45,401 bases of DNA from assembly GCA_026398435.1 (NCBI GenBank), contig JAPLSW010000043.1, positions 1-45,401 of the forward strand, written 5' to 3'. Position 1 is the first letter of the stretch. Every line of letters begins with the position of its first letter. This document shows, piece by piece, positions 45,301 to 45,401 of the stretch. The stretch comes from Chlamydiota bacterium (GTDB lineage: Bacteria > Chlamydiota > Chlamydiia > Chlamydiales > Rhabdochlamydiaceae). Both the position numbers and the translations under genes were made by a program. The notes below the pieces were generated by a model. The model was not told the origin of the DNA. It saw nothing but the letters and a program-made list of their open reading frames with translations, and ran no database searches.

Positions 45301-45401
45301 ATGCTGTAAGAACATCGATGGCAGCGCAGCTATGGGCTAATGTCTATGGTGCAATGAAACAAGAAACAGTAGCTCCAGACCGAAAGCTTTTAGCTCTTGC
45401 T
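42378..45401 (+). CDS. Large ankyrin-like/HGT/HD-like paralog 2, 3' partial
   Basis: Reading from ATG 42378 the frame is open for 1008 codons to the window edge, with no stop; AAGGA (42367-42371) is 6 bases before the ATG. It is a paralog of the 38645 gene over its whole length: the opening residues agree (SSYTIT, then the Pro/Ser-rich segment), followed by ankyrin-like FYSAFTSGDTRCVQAFLDAG and LFENGAKLTPRVVEKMK, then HVSCVHGTKLVPDMV, FSGEQFGSKKS and PRSIHGKMHAVRTSM. N-terminal parts have diverged strongly, while some blocks are nearly identical at DNA level. There is no signal peptide. It is likely a cytosolic or type III-secreted effector. This copy is intact as far as it can be seen, so it is the better guide to the family than the broken copy 1. 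Confidence 0.85.
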   Translation, partial: MSSYTITRMSPHGTPTNDIPGSPPSSPPGFFTSRPGLITPTASAASLAGRVDPLYSVASFMPRATTPEEFQLISEATGLKDLISIKFSHRTSSGELVHIIFIDDLKHRLESFFEKLLKVEDPEKTLDAILPQIQKEDKGILYKYLRLLADLKKISSLTDLAFKKVAEDLKPDLSKIENLLPVFHHPIDEQAWRSLFSVLQSFTSNVGDSHASAASDISSYEVQVIILTALDQAVKSKNPEAISFLLTNFPFLKNPEIAQKKEFRLDFLDSQKLQHYNYFPNAFYSAFTSGDTRCVQAFLDAGSDLGKKAGVNIIKQLLLKRDYFYIPITHQELANKKEIFILLLRYGLDPELIIEGTSGMPSSIGETLYLNDDPEVKKFGLYLFENGAKLTPRVVEKMKLELGEHPEYEQTVIKLLIEQGKASAEEIKCLGAPPAPVGSRDSLIVAMSSAKTIINQLLRRYTGNPLIEDFKELEGIRSLKKEGKKCLAAHPEDASLRETYQSFSCEYNYLVTNHYLLSKLRQVSQELRSYVNPSTGPAGAAAVVAASAIPSLSHRVVALFNLWHPVAGLVSDGALNLISTLNATTRSANFQIVRSNLLKYVAEFNADSFWRDKHVSCVHGTKLVPDMVKERALIPAGMMVDDAQGATIQFSGEQFGSKKSHNKEHISCVKPARDWDDLNVTHRLQNVPTPMLISEVYAKQISGFGNVETGFDFEASKNRVNWGYIGTSIFGPERKSQRNLQQCYTDILRLRAWDPYHGEYLTPLLMNVTETLASPTTPILHKAYLQELEQALTVKIKSPLNESDRDLISHPIPIMFASTNFSPIPTREVAPRETSTDEVFIKGRVDFGKDLQAAFVSEEDAARASALLHRCGVRVFPFQIAHALETDRMMRGAHIQEKIKGFKTEQEAIGRLLQETILPSYGRLLAERPSYIDATGVKHFVDRPFWGREFPSYAAYKLAAEETTTLPRSIHGKMHAVRTSMAAQLWANVYGAMKQETVAPDRKLLALA

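Overview
The window looks like chromosome of a member of the phylum Chlamydiae, most likely an environmental (Parachlamydia/Waddlia/Simkania-like) lineage. The reasons are: a single-gene fusion of the alpha and beta subunits of a 2-oxoacid dehydrogenase E1; a UPF0158-like protein of the kind I know from chlamydiae; an HrcA of 392 residues, the long chlamydial type, followed by grpE and dnaK behind a CIRCE operator; and the order serS, (apeB), VIT1-like, zntA-like, which matches from memory C. trachomatis CT729-CT728-CT727. The species cannot be fixed from the sequence alone.

Layout. 1-2928: the 3' part of an autotransporter. 2939-4446: a type IV AbiE toxin-antitoxin pair on the minus strand with an operator-like inverted repeat. 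4937-5013: tRNA-His. 5088-8589: uppP, ftsK and a small membrane protein, tightly coupled. 8673-10253: a receiver plus metallo-beta-lactamase protein with a damaged C-terminus, then a MazG-like pyrophosphohydrolase. 10264-11037: a YycJ-type nuclease-like protein (minus). 11193-13543: a three-gene glutamine/polar amino acid ABC importer with overlapping genes. 14061-18526 (minus): a frame-broken MFS transporter, the UPF0158-like protein with an AT-hook motif, and the E1 fusion. 20796-26084: serS, apeB, a broken VIT1-like gene and a heavy-metal P-type ATPase. 28149-31154: a large NAD-type glutamate dehydrogenase. 34751-38498: hrcA-grpE-dnaK with CIRCE and a strong terminator. 38645 to the end: two tandem paralogous genes for proteins of more than 1000 residues (effector-like), the first with a frame break and the second cut by the window edge.

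Between the housekeeping blocks lie four accessory ATP-binding genes of different families: AAA_14/DUF4143 at 18690, ATPase_2/DUF234 at 26500, AAA-ATPase-like (PF09820 type) at 32862 and AlbA_2/Schlafen type at 34322. Three of them carry their own elaborate palindrome array directly upstream: two 30-32 nt palindromes ending 2 nt before the start codon (18625-18687), three 39 nt palindromes at an exact 54 nt period (26343-26489), and four concentric half-sites plus a 10 bp tandem repeat (34351-34536). The sequences differ from gene to gene, but the units within an array show compensatory changes between arms. This is the most unusual organisation in the window.

The second candidate for novelty is the tandem paralog pair at 38645 and 42378: Pro-rich N-terminus, ankyrin-like repeats, an HGT motif segment and a histidine-rich HGxxHxxR segment resembling SidE-type phosphodiesterase domains.

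Four genes in 45 kb have a broken frame (8673, 17310, 23376, 38645). Two of the breaks look like a single missing base and could be sequencing error or recent decay; the other two look like real small deletions.
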